Source: Pseudomonas orientalis
GTDB lineage: Bacteria > Pseudomonadota > Gammaproteobacteria > Pseudomonadales > Pseudomonadaceae
Reading direction: 5' to 3'
DNA: 64,000 nt
NCBI RefSeq assembly: GCF_001439815.1
Contig: NZ_JYLM01000005.1
Span: 1 to 64,000 of the forward strand
Shown here: piece after piece, positions 8,711 to 21,900 of the stretch
Layout of the letters: each line of letters begins with the position of its first letter
Position numbering within the stretch: the first letter of the stretch is position 1
Position numbers and translations under genes: made by a program
The notes under the pieces: generated by a model
What the model was told of the DNA's origin: nothing
Seen by the model: only the letters and a program-made list of their open reading frames with translations
Database searches by the model: none

Positions 8711-9715
8711 TCATTTCTGCGAAAAGGCGACGAATGTCTGCACGACTTGCTCGATCTGCGCCCGACTGACATCCAGATGCGTGACCATGCGCAGACGCGG
8801 CGCGGCAGTCAACTTGATTCCACGCTCGGCGGCGAACGCTTTCAGAGCCTGCGCCCGGTCACCCATCTGCACATAAACCATGTTGGTCTGTACCGGCTCC
8901 ACCGTATAACCCGCCCGGCGCAACTCATCCCCCAGCCACTGGGCATTGGCGTGGTCATCGGCCAAACGCTGCACCTGATGATCCAGGGCATACAGGCCCG
9001 CCGCCGCCAGGGAGCCGGCCTGGCGCATGCCGCCGCCGACCATCTTGCGCAGGCGCCGCGCCTTGGCGATCAACCCCGTGGAACCGCACAGCACCGAACC
9101 GACCGGCGCACCGAGGCCCTTGGACAGGCACACCGACACCGAATCGAAATGCCCGGCAATTTCACGCGCATCCACACCCAGCTTGACCGCCGCGTTGTAA
9201 AGCCGCGCGCCATCCAGGTGCAGGGCAAGCCCATGTTCACGGGTAAACGCACGCGCCCTGGCCAGATACTCCAGCGGCAGCACTTTGCCTTGCATGGTGT
9301 TTTCCAGCGCCAGCAGGCGCGTACGGGCAAAGTGGAAGTCGTCGGGCTTGATGGCCTCGAGCACGTGATTCAGATCGAGGGAACCGTCGGCCTGCACCTC
9401 CAGCGGCTGCGGCTGGATCGAGCCCAGCACGGCCGCCCCGCCCCCTTCGTATTTGTAGGTATGGGCCTGCTGGCCGACGATGTATTCCTCGCCGCGCTCA
9501 CAGTGGGCCATCAATGCCAGCAGGTTGCTCATGGTGCCGGTGGGCACGAACAGCGCGGCGTCGAAACCCAGGCGGCTGGCGAGCTCGGCCTCCAGTGTGT
9601 TGACGCTGGGATCTTCACCGTAGACGTCATCACCGCTGACGGCGCTGGCCATCGCGTCGAGCATACCGGGGGTGGGTTGGGTCACGGTGTCGCTGCGCAG
9701 GTCAATCACGGTCAT
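8711..9715 (-). CDS. ltaE: Low-specificity L-threonine aldolase
   Basis: A 334-residue PLP enzyme of fold type I. The start [18 protein letters not shown] and the pairing [11 protein letters not shown] are family hallmarks. D168 (HLDGAR) and K199 ([12 protein letters not shown]) are the cofactor-binding Asp and the Schiff-base Lys. It splits threonine or allo-threonine into glycine and acetaldehyde and feeds glycine supply. I start at the ATG at 9715; the longer open frame upstream is not conserved. It lies upstream of alaS on the same strand, with about 146 bases between. Confidence 0.93.
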   Translation of the reverse strand: MTVIDLRSDTVTQPTPGMLDAMASAVSGDDVYGEDPSVNTLEAELASRLGFDAALFVPTGTMSNLLALMAHCERGEEYIVGQQAHTYKYEGGGAAVLGSIQPQPLEVQADGSLDLNHVLEAIKPDDFHFARTRLLALENTMQGKVLPLEYLARARAFTREHGLALHLDGARLYNAAVKLGVDAREIAGHFDSVSVCLSKGLGAPVGSVLCGSTGLIAKARRLRKMVGGGMRQAGSLAAAGLYALDHQVQRLADDHANAQWLGDELRRAGYTVEPVQTNMVYVQMGDRAQALKAFAAERGIKLTAAPRLRMVTHLDVSRAQIEQVVQTFVAFSQK

Positions 9716-9909
9716 GAAGGGGGCCTCTAACGGAATGGATAAGTCCTTTTGTGAGTGATTACTGCGGGCAAAGCCACGCAATATCAAGTCCCTACTGCAT
9801 TCAATCGAATACCAACCAAACAAACCGATATAGCTTATCGATACGGCAACCGTGCAGTTTTTGAAAAACCATGTTAAAAACTCTCCGCCGCCAGGGTTCT
9901 GGTGGCAAC

Positions 9910-10072
9910 GTTCTCAGGGCGGGGTGCAATTCCCCACCGGCGGTAATTGCGCGCAATGTGCATAGCCCGCGAGCGCTTGGCGCCTCGAACTGCTCAGGCA
10001 GGACGGCGACAAGGTCAGCAGACCCGGTGTGATCCCGGGGCCGACGGTCATAGTCCGGATGAAGAGAGAACG
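9910..10072 (+). promoter_or_regulatory. FMN riboswitch (RFN element)
   Basis: The conserved RFN blocks occur in order: TTCTCAGGGCGGGG near 9911, CCCCACCGGCGGTAAT, AGCCCGCGAGCGC, GGTCAGCAGACCCGGTG, GGGGCCGACGGTCATAGTC, and GATGAAGAGAGAAC, which closes the first stem near 10071. In this family FMN binding to the aptamer lowers expression of the downstream riboflavin gene. Here it precedes the lumazine synthase at 10189 by about 115 bases. Confidence 0.95.
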
Positions 10073-10158
10073 GGATTGGCACCTAAGGGCCGCGCGCTGA
10101 TCTCATGCCTGCATGAAACAGCGGTGCATACCCTTAAATCCCATTCGATTCATAACGC

Positions 10159-10181
10159 CCTGTTTTTTTCTTAAACAGGAG
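10159..10181 (+). promoter_or_regulatory. Hairpin covering the ribosome site of the lumazine synthase gene
   Basis: CCTGTTT (10159-10165) and AAACAGG (10173-10179) form a seven-base stem whose 3' arm overlaps the Shine-Dalgarno AGGAG (10177-10181), eight bases before the ATG at 10189. This is the expected form of a translational off-switch for the FMN riboswitch. The alternative antisequestering fold is not worked out here. Confidence 0.55.
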
Positions 10182-10188
10182 TCAGAAC

Positions 10189-10698
10189 ATGCAACCCACC
10201 GCAATCGACAGTAAAAGCAAAAACCATCACGGCGAGCGCGTCGCGTTTATCCAGGCCTGCTGGCACAAGGATATTGTCGACCAATCACGCAAAGGCTTCC
10301 TCGCCGAAATGATCGCCCAGGGCTACCAGGAATCGGACATCGATTTCTTCGAAGTCGGCGGCGCCTTTGAGATGCCCCTGCACGCCAAGCTGCTGGCCAA
10401 GACCGGCCGTTACGCCGGTATCGTCGCCGCCGCGCTGGTGGTAGATGGCGGGATCTACCGCCATGAATTCGTCGCGCAATCGGTGGTCAGCGGCTTGATG
10501 CAGGTGCAGCTCGAAACCGAAGTGCCGGTGTTCTCGGTATCGCTGACGCCGCATCACTTCCACGGCGGCAGCGAACACACCACGTTCTTCTATGAGCACT
10601 TCGTGCACAAGGGTCAGGAAGCTGCGCGTACGTGTGCCGACACCCTGCACAAGGTGCGGGCGATCCGCCGTAGCGAGCCGCGTGCTGTAGCGGTCTAA
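10189..10698 (+). CDS. ribH: 6,7-dimethyl-8-ribityllumazine synthase, type II
   Basis: A 169-residue lumazine synthase. ACWHKDIVDQSRKGF and DFFEVGGAFEMPLHAKLLAKTGRYAGIVAAALVVDGGIYRHEFVA carry the substrate-binding core, and HH in TPHHFHGG includes the expected catalytic His region. The sequence is nearer the decameric RibH2 type of Brucella and Rhizobium than the usual icosahedral RibH, so it is probably a second paralog (inference). It condenses 5-amino-6-ribitylaminouracil with dihydroxybutanone phosphate in riboflavin synthesis. It stands alone behind an FMN riboswitch and ends just before a REPIN. Confidence 0.9.
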   Translation: MQPTAIDSKSKNHHGERVAFIQACWHKDIVDQSRKGFLAEMIAQGYQESDIDFFEVGGAFEMPLHAKLLAKTGRYAGIVAAALVVDGGIYRHEFVAQSVVSGLMQVQLETEVPVFSVSLTPHHFHGGSEHTTFFYEHFVHKGQEAARTCADTLHKVRAIRRSEPRAVAV

Positions 10699-10716
10699 GC
10701 AACACCGAAAAACGAG

Positions 10717-10806
10717 TGTGGGAGGGGGCTTGCCCCCGATGGCGGTGTGTCAGTCAGCTCATCTGTAGCTGAAGCACCGCTATCGGGGGCAAGCCCCCTC
10801 CCACAT
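10717..10806. repeat. REPIN (inverted REP pair)
   Basis: Two REP sequences (GTGGGAGGGGGCTTGCCCC and its mirror) face each other over about 40 variable bases, the layout of REPINs mobilised by RAYT transposases. It fills the gap between ribH and the 3' end of astE, which converge here, and may act as a 3' hairpin for both. Confidence 0.95.
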
Positions 10807-10829
10807 TTGGAGCCAGTCAGGCATCAGAC

Positions 10830-11834
10830 CTATGCAAGGCCAGCTTCTGTGGTAGGCACGATGAGAATTCCCGCGCGCAAACCATTCTTCACCTTGGGGT
10901 TGGGAAAGATGATCCGCGCGCCCTCTTCCTCGATTACCCACCGCGTCTTGGCCACATCTTCGGCCAGCAGATAACCCTTTTCCAATTCCGAAAAGTTTTC
11001 CACATCCGCCGGCAAATGCAGCAGGAACGCGTCGCTGTGCTTGATCACTTCGCGCGCAACGGCGAACAGCTGCAAGCCGTCGAGGCTGTCGGACGCAGGC
11101 TCGGTGCCTTCGATGATGTGCGTGAGGCGGGTCTCCAGCCTGGACACATCCACACCCTGGTTCTGCCCGAAGGGCCGCGCCTTGCCCAGCTCCAGGGTGA
11201 AGGCTTCGGCACCAAGTTGCTCGTAGGTAAACGCGGTAAAGGTGATAGAGGCCTTGTTCTGCAGCAGCACCGCCTGCATGCCGGCGGCGCGCAGGCGCTC
11301 CAGCTCGCGGCGCGAGTGCTGGCGCCCTTCTTTCCACGGATACAGCGCAAACTGCTCGATCTTCGAGCCACGAATCGCGGTATGCAGGTCGTAATGCAGG
11401 CGCGAACGGCCCGGCTGGCTGAAAAAGCTGCGAGCCAACTGTTCAAGTTCGGCGGCGCGCATGGCTTCGGGGCCAATGTTGCTTTCATGACGACCGTTGA
11501 ACAGCCGGTTGATGTCCAGTTCAAGGTAACGCTCGCCGCGACGCATCGCCTCGGGGTTGCCGAACAGGAACAGAATACGGGTGCGGGGTTTGATCTCCCC
11601 ACCGGCGATGCCATGCAACAGGCGGTCGAGCAATTCGATCGGCGCGGTCTCGTTGCCATGGATGCCGGACGACAGCAGCAGGTCGCCGCCATTGTCCCGG
11701 GCTTCAGGGGGGCGCACTTCAAGCGCGCCCTCGCTGAGCCAGCGCATCTGCACGCCGTCGACAGTCAGTTGAATTTTTTGCGCCGGTTCGCGACCGGCGA
11801 GGGTCAGTTCAAGCAGTTTGCCGAGGGCGAGCAT
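10830..11834 (-). CDS. astE: Succinylglutamate desuccinylase (AruE/AstE)
   Basis: A 334-residue zinc hydrolase of the AstE/aspartoacylase family. H59 and E62 in GIHGNETAP and H150 in DLHTAIRG are the zinc ligands; E214 in [13 protein letters not shown] is the expected catalytic Glu. It cleaves succinylglutamate to glutamate and succinate, the last step of the arginine succinyltransferase pathway. It is the last gene of the aru operon and starts 11 bases after the small gene upstream. Confidence 0.95.
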   Translation of the reverse strand: MLALGKLLELTLAGREPAQKIQLTVDGVQMRWLSEGALEVRPPEARDNGGDLLLSSGIHGNETAPIELLDRLLHGIAGGEIKPRTRILFLFGNPEAMRRGERYLELDINRLFNGRHESNIGPEAMRAAELEQLARSFFSQPGRSRLHYDLHTAIRGSKIEQFALYPWKEGRQHSRRELERLRAAGMQAVLLQNKASITFTAFTYEQLGAEAFTLELGKARPFGQNQGVDVSRLETRLTHIIEGTEPASDSLDGLQLFAVAREVIKHSDAFLLHLPADVENFSELEKGYLLAEDVAKTRWVIEEEGARIIFPNPKVKNGLRAGILIVPTTEAGLA

Positions 11835-11845
11835 AAGCAGCTTCC

Positions 11846-12133
11846 TTAGTGGTTGCAGCCTGGGCCGTGGACGTGATCGTCGTCATCACCTTCGACGTCG
11901 GCCGGTTCCATTTCCAGTTGCAGGCTCATCAGGTTGGTCGCCAGCGGGCGCATCAGCAGGTTGGCGTACTCGGCGTCGCCCTCCTCCACATCCACGCCGA
12001 TCAGCAACTGGCCACGGCCGTCGTGCTGGATCCAGATCTCCTTGCCCTGCCAGACCACGGCAACGCGGGTGCAGGACGTTTCCAGCTGGGTGCCGTCGGT
12101 GTCTTCAAGGATCAGCTTCAGGGTGTCGGTCAT
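11846..12133 (-). CDS. Conserved small protein of the aru operon
   Basis: A 95-residue acidic protein with a beta-rich core ([28 protein letters not shown]) and a C-terminal tail rich in Asp and His ending [13 protein letters not shown]. The tail could bind a metal ion, which would suit its place next to a zinc enzyme, but that is inference. A gene of this size sits at the same place, between aruB and aruE, in P. aeruginosa. Function unknown. Confidence 0.8.
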   Translation of the reverse strand: MTDTLKLILEDTDGTQLETSCTRVAVVWQGKEIWIQHDGRGQLLIGVDVEEGDAEYANLLMRPLATNLMSLQLEMEPADVEGDDDDHVHGPGCNH

Positions 12134-12158
12134 AAATAAATATCTCAGCCGTAGGGCG

Positions 12159-13505
12159 TTAATTGATCTGGAAAGGATAAACCGAGCCCAGTTTAAGGAT
12201 TTGCGTCAGTTCATCCAGTGCCGTCCGGCACTCAAGCAGCAACTGCGGGTCAGCCAGGTCGGTTTCGCCCAGGCGGTCGCGGTAGTGCTTGTCGACCCAC
12301 TGGGTCAGGGTGTCGTACAGCGGCGCGGTCATGATAACGCCTGGATTCACCGCCGCCAGTTCGGTTTCGTTCAACGCCACGCGCAAACGCAGGCATGCCG
12401 GGCCGCCGCCGTTCTGCATGCTTTGCTTGAGGTCGAACACCTTGACTTCGCGGATCAACCCGCCAGAGGTCGTGAGGTGCTGCAGGTACTGCCAGACACG
12501 CGGGTTGGCGCGGCATTCTTCCGGCACGATCAGCAGCATCGAGCCGTCGGGACGCGTCAGTAACTGGCTGTTGAACAAGTAGGACCGCACCGCATCCTCG
12601 ACACTGACCTGGGAGCGCGGCACGCACACGGACTGGAAGTTGCCGCCCAGTTTGCCCAGCTTGCCCTGCAGTTCGGCGAGCATCTGCTCGGTGTTGAGGA
12701 ACGCGTCCTCGTGGTAGAACAGCACCTCGCCGTTGCCCACGGCGATCACGTCGTTGTGGAACACACCGGCATCGATCACCGCCGGGTTCTGCTGGGCATA
12801 CACCACGCCTTCATCCTTCAGGCCGTGCAGACGTGCAACCGCCTGGGACGCCTCGAGGGTCTGGCGCGCCGGGTACTTTTGCGGCGACGGGTAGCGAGCA
12901 TCGAACGCACTGCGGCCAAACACGAAAAACTCGACTCCGGCTTCACCGTATTCCCGACAGAAGCGCGTGTGGTTGGCCGCGCCTTCATCGCCGAACTGCG
13001 CCACTGCCGGCAACGCCGAGTGGTGGGCGAAGTGCTTCTGGTCGGCGAACATCGCCCCCAGCACCCGGCTGGTGGTGGGGTGTTCGATGCTGCGGTGGTA
13101 TTTGCAGTTGAGGTTGGCGGCGGTGAAATGCACGCGGCCATCCGCCGTGTCGGCGCTGGGGCTGACCGTGGCGGCATTGGCCACCCACATGCTTGAGGCT
13201 GAGCAGCTCGCCACCAACAAAGGCATGGCCTGCCTGGCCGCCTGCTCGATGACTTGAGCGTCGGTGCCGCCGAAACCGAGGTTGCGCAGGGCGGCCACAT
13301 CCGGACGTTCCTGGGGTGCGAGCACGCCTTGTACGAAGCCCATGTCCATCAGCGCTTTCATTTTTTGCAGCCCCTGCAACGCCGCTTCCCTCGGGTTGGA
13401 ATGCTGCTGGCTGTTGCTCTGGGACGCGACGTTGCCGAAGGACAAACCGCCGTAGTTATGGGTCGGCCCCACTAGACCGTCAAAATTGACTTCACAGGAT
13501 TTCAT
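12159..13505 (-). CDS. astB: N-succinylarginine dihydrolase (AruB/AstB)
   Basis: A 448-residue enzyme of the amidinotransferase fold. It starts [25 protein letters not shown], a family signature, and Cys371 in [10 protein letters not shown] is the nucleophile. It converts succinylarginine to succinylornithine with release of ammonia and CO2, step two of the pathway. I chose the ATG at 13505; the upstream in-frame extension is not conserved. A REPIN separates it from astD upstream. Confidence 0.96.
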   Translation of the reverse strand: MKSCEVNFDGLVGPTHNYGGLSFGNVASQSNSQQHSNPREAALQGLQKMKALMDMGFVQGVLAPQERPDVAALRNLGFGGTDAQVIEQAARQAMPLLVASCSASSMWVANAATVSPSADTADGRVHFTAANLNCKYHRSIEHPTTSRVLGAMFADQKHFAHHSALPAVAQFGDEGAANHTRFCREYGEAGVEFFVFGRSAFDARYPSPQKYPARQTLEASQAVARLHGLKDEGVVYAQQNPAVIDAGVFHNDVIAVGNGEVLFYHEDAFLNTEQMLAELQGKLGKLGGNFQSVCVPRSQVSVEDAVRSYLFNSQLLTRPDGSMLLIVPEECRANPRVWQYLQHLTTSGGLIREVKVFDLKQSMQNGGGPACLRLRVALNETELAAVNPGVIMTAPLYDTLTQWVDKHYRDRLGETDLADPQLLLECRTALDELTQILKLGSVYPFQIN

Positions 13506-13570
13506 CGGCGAGGCTCCACGAACATCTGTTTTTATAGGCTTCAAATTACTTGAACACACCACAAATCAAG

Positions 13571-13660
13571 TGTGGGAGGGGGCTTGCCCCCGATAGCGAT
13601 CTATCAGCTGATAAATCAGAGACTGATCCACCACCATCGGGGGCAAGCCCCCTCCCACAT
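13571..13660. repeat. REPIN between astD and astB
   Basis: An inverted pair of REP sequences over about 40 variable bases. Its last base abuts the astD stop codon at 13661-13663, and astB starts 65 bases beyond. It therefore lies inside the operon transcript, where it can stabilise 3' ends or lower downstream expression. Confidence 0.95.
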
Positions 13661-16152
<2,492 letters not shown>

Positions 16153-16200
16153 GCTATCTCCTCGAACGGGCCGCTTTACAGCCACCCGCGAAACTCTCTT

Positions 16201-17220
16201 TTAAACCGCTACCAGGCGCACGCTCGCGCCTTCGCCAACACCCAGGGCTTCAGCCGCTGCGAGGTCCAACGTCACCGGTTTACCCGGCGCGTAGTCCAGC
16301 TCCAGCATCACCGCACGGTAATCCTGCAACTGCGCGTTGCTCACCAGGTACTGGCGGCCGACACCCTTGACCATCTCGCCGATCTTCACCGGCACCACGC
16401 GGCTCTGGGCAATCGAGCGAATGCCCGAAACCCGTGCGTGCAGCGTCGGGCCGCCGTCGAAGATGTCGATGTAATGATCGGTCTCGAAGCCTTCGCGCAT
16501 CAGGATGTCGAAGGTGATCTGCGCACGCGGGTGCACCTGGCCCATGGCCTCCTGGGCCTCGTCCGGCAACAGCGGCACGTAGATCGGGTAATGCGGCATC
16601 AGCTCGGCGAGAAAGGTGCGGCTTTTCAGCCCGCACAGGCGCTCGGCGGCGGCGTAGTTGAGGTCGAAGAAGTTGCGACCGATGGCGTCCCAGAACGGCG
16701 AGTCGCCGTTTTCGTCGCTGTAGCCGACAATCTCGGTCACCACCGAGTCGGCAAAGCGCTCCGGGTGGCTGGCGACGAACAGCAGGCGGCCACGGGAATT
16801 GAGTTCCGACCACGGCGAGCCGACCAGTTCGGGCACTACATAGAAACTGGTGAGCAGGCTGTTGCCGGTCAGGTCGTGGCACTGGGAAAGCACGTGGATC
16901 TTGTTGTGGATCTTCAGCTCGCGAGAGGCGTGCACGAAGGTTTCGTTACGGAAACTGTAGAACGGCTCGGAGTAACCGGCTGAAGCAACGATGGCCGAGC
17001 AGCCGGCGAGCTTGCCCGTCTCGGTGTCCTCGAGCACGAAAAAATAGCTTTCTTCACCGTTGAAACTCACCTCGGCCGCGAAGGACGCTTCGCTGGCGGC
17101 GATCTTGTCGCTCAGGCGTTCAACGTCATCCGGCAAGGAAGTAACACCAATCGGGCTGTCCGCAGCCAGACGCTGTACCTCGCCCAGATCAACCATTTGC
17201 GCGGGGCGCATCACCAGCAT
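16201..17220 (-). CDS. aruF: Arginine/ornithine N-succinyltransferase, alpha subunit (AruF)
   Basis: A 339-residue AstA-family protein starting MLVMRPAQMVDLGEVQRLA. It shares CHDLTGNSLLTSFYV, SPFWDAIGRNFF and LMPHYPIYVPLLP with AruG. It succinylates arginine and ornithine using succinyl-CoA as the first step of the pathway. It follows aruC after about 200 bases that contain a REPIN, and aruG starts 48 bases downstream. Confidence 0.94.
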   Translation of the reverse strand: MLVMRPAQMVDLGEVQRLAADSPIGVTSLPDDVERLSDKIAASEASFAAEVSFNGEESYFFVLEDTETGKLAGCSAIVASAGYSEPFYSFRNETFVHASRELKIHNKIHVLSQCHDLTGNSLLTSFYVVPELVGSPWSELNSRGRLLFVASHPERFADSVVTEIVGYSDENGDSPFWDAIGRNFFDLNYAAAERLCGLKSRTFLAELMPHYPIYVPLLPDEAQEAMGQVHPRAQITFDILMREGFETDHYIDIFDGGPTLHARVSGIRSIAQSRVVPVKIGEMVKGVGRQYLVSNAQLQDYRAVMLELDYAPGKPVTLDLAAAEALGVGEGASVRLVAV

Positions 17221-17309
17221 GGTGTCACTCCTTAACTCGAAAAACTCATAGGAAAAAATACCGGACAGGCCTGAAAACACCACCTATCCCCATGTAGGGG
17301 TAATTCCAA

Positions 17310-17400
17310 TGTGGGAGGGGGCTTGCCCCCGATAGCAGTGTGTCAGTTGATGAATCAAGTGACTGATCCACCGCTATCGGGGGCAAGCCCCCTCCCACAT
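17310..17400. repeat. REPIN between aruC and aruF
   Basis: An inverted REP pair inside the operon, 17 bases past the aruC stop and 90 bases upstream of the aruF start. It is one of two REPINs that split this operon. Confidence 0.95.
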
Positions 17401-17417
17401 TTGACCGATCAAGCCAA

Positions 17418-18783
<1,366 letters not shown>

Positions 18784-18939
18784 AATAGCGTCGCAATGGC
18801 GCAGTTTAAACGGTGTGTGGCTTGAGAGGCAGGGGCATGGCCGGCTGATTTTTCCGCGACTGCGTTAACTATCTGCAGTCCTCGCGCCCATCAAGCTTGC
18901 TGTGATGACGGTGACTCGACTCGCTGAAGGATCAACCCC

Positions 18940-21900
18940 ATGCCCACGACGACCTCAACCGCCATTATTCAGCAGCTGCTGGACGCCGCGAACACGGCGC
19001 CCGCAGGGCTTCACACCCACCTTCCGGCATGGCTGGGAAACGCGTCGGCTTCCCGGCGCCAGGCGTTGAAAGACGCCTCACTGGTATTCAACGACTGGTG
19101 GGCCAATGCCGGCCGCCCGCAACAAGCCGACCTCAAACAGGCCCTGGCCCGCAGTTGGACCGCGCAAAACGAGGTCGATACAGTCTTTGAAAGCCTGCAG
19201 TCGCCGCAAGCGTTCGCCACACCGCGACTGCAACAAGCGCTCAAGACCCGGTTTGGCCTGGAGTTGGATGTCGCCACTACGTACCTGCGCCTGTACACCG
19301 CGCGAACCATACCGCTGTTCCCGGTGGAATCGGGAGGCTTCAAGGTGTGGACCGTGCCTTTGGTCGAAGCGGCGCTGCACAATTTCGATGCAGACGAAAG
19401 CGAAGACAGCGCATTCACCGCCGAGTCTTCGTTTGTCAGCCAACCGTCCGCCGCCGGGCATTTCGACACACTGCCCCTGCTGCGCGACACCATCAGCATC
19501 GCGCAATTTATCGGCCTGTGCCGCGAACTGGACATCGGCAGGCACTACCAGGCTTACCTCAAAACCTGTTTCGGCTTCAACGACGTTAAGCTCAAAGCGA
19601 CGCTGCGCGACAAGGTCATCGACAGCCTCAAGGCCCAGGCGCAAACCGACGTGCACCTGGCGCGCCTGAAGAAGGACGCCAGCGAGTCGGTGCTGCGCAC
19701 GCTTCAAGCCCAACTCAAGGGCACCCGCGGCCTGACCCTCGGTGGCAAGATCCTGCTCAACCACGATTTAAGTCTGATGGGCGCACCGCTCACCGGCATT
19801 GTGCTGTTCGCCGCAGACCTTGAGGTGCACCAGAGCGCCGTGCCCCTGGTGGCGTACATTCCCGGCGACCCACAGTCGCCCCTCAAGTATTACCCCGACG
19901 GCGCGGCGTTCATGCATGACCTGACAGCCAAGTTGCGCGATGCCGACTACCAGGCCTTTTTCAGCCGTTTCGTCAATCAGGAGCACCGCGGCTATTTCTT
20001 TGCCGACCTGAACGCGCGCCTGTCTCAGGTTGTCTGGCATCAACCGCGCAAGGGCGATCCTCGCCCGCCATGGCGTGAGGCGCCAGTGGCCCGACCCAAC
20101 CTGCAGTTCTACGCGACAAAAATCAGCGCAGACCTTTACCAGCACCTGTACGAAAACAAGCTCAACAAACTGCTCAACGATGCGCGTGTCACCGCCGTAT
20201 CAACCGCCGACGCCGACAGCAAGGCACGCTGGCAACGCTGGGACATCGTGCAAAAGATCGGCCAGGCGATTCTCGAGATCGCCGCCTTCATCGCCACGCC
20301 GTTCGTCCCACCGCTGGGCGCGTTGATGCTCGGCTACACCGCCTATCAACTGCTGGACGAGGTCTTCGAGGGCGTCCTCGACTGGGCCGAAGGGCTCAAG
20401 CACCAGGCGTTCGCGCACCTGATGTCGATCCTTGAGCAAATGGTGCAACTGGGCATGTTCGCGGTCGGCGCACCGATTGCCGAAGGCTTGCTGCGCGAGG
20501 CGTTGCCCGCTGACGTCTGGGCATTTTTCGAGCGATTCACCCCGGTCACCACTGACGGCAAGACGCGCTTGTGGCACCCCGACCTGGGCGCCTACGCCCA
20601 TGACATCCAACTGACCGCCGGGTCGCGCCCCAGCCGCGAAGGGCTGCATGCTTATGCAGACAAACAGATCCTGCGCCTTGAAGGGCAGCACTTTGCCGTC
20701 GAGCAGCACGCAAGCGGCACCCGCCTGCTGCACCCCCGCCGCCCCCACGCCTACCGCCCTCGGGTGTACGGCAACGGCAAGGGGGCCTGGGTGACGCAAG
20801 TGGAGCGCCCCCTGACGTGGGATCATCAAACCCTGTTGCGACGCCTCGGGTCACCGGCCGACGCCCTCGATGACGCCCGCCTCGAACACGCCCTCCAGAT
20901 CAGCGGCACCGATGACGGTGTTTTACGCAAACTGTACATGGACCATCAACCGCTGCCCCCGATGTTGGCCGACACCCTCAAGCGCCTGCATATCGACCAG
21001 CAGTTGCAGGCCTTCATCGAGCAGATGAACAGCGACGATCCCCTGCACTATCAAAAGGCCGACCCGCAGACCCAGCTATGGCTGTTGAGCCAGACCGGTG
21101 TGTGGCCGGAGTCCAGGACCCTGCGTTTTCTCAACGCCGACGGTGAGACCGTCTGGGAGCACAAAGGCCGGGATAACGCAGCAGTGGCACAGATCCACGA
21201 AGCCCAGATGAACAGGGGTGACCTGCTCAAGACCGTGTTGGAAACCCTGGACGAGTCCGAACGCAAGACCTTGCTTGAGGAAGACTTTGATCCACCCACC
21301 ACCCAACTGCACCTGCGGGCCGCGAAACTGCGCAAGCAACTGGCACGCCAGGCCCAGGCCAGTCGCGCGTCGATGTTCGACTCGCGTTATCGAGGGCTGG
21401 AGATCACCGATGACCCTCGCCTGCAAAAGCTCATCGATACCGTCTCCGGCCTGACCACCAGCGCTGCCGAAGAAGTGTTGCTCGGCGCCACCGGCCAGGA
21501 ACTGCTGGACATCGATCAGGGCAGCGTTCCCGAACATCTGGTGCAGCGCGCGCGCTGGGCCGCCCACCACATAAGAATCTGCCGGGCCTATGAAGGGCTG
21601 TATCTGCACGCGCAGGAACACAGCGACACCCACCGCGTCGCCCTGCACGCCCTGGAAAACCTCCCCGGCTGGTCACCGGACGTGCGGCTGGTGGTGCGCG
21701 ATTACAACCGCTCCGGCAGAGTGCGCGACGTCATCGGCAGCGCCCAAGCACCCGTGCAGCGCACGCTGGTGCGTACCATCGACGGCGATTACATCCCTGA
21801 AGACAGCAAAGGCGCCTTGCTCAGCGAAACCGACTTCTATACCGCCGTGCTCCAGGCTCTGCCCGACGCTCAGCGCGATGCATTGGGTATTCACATCGGT

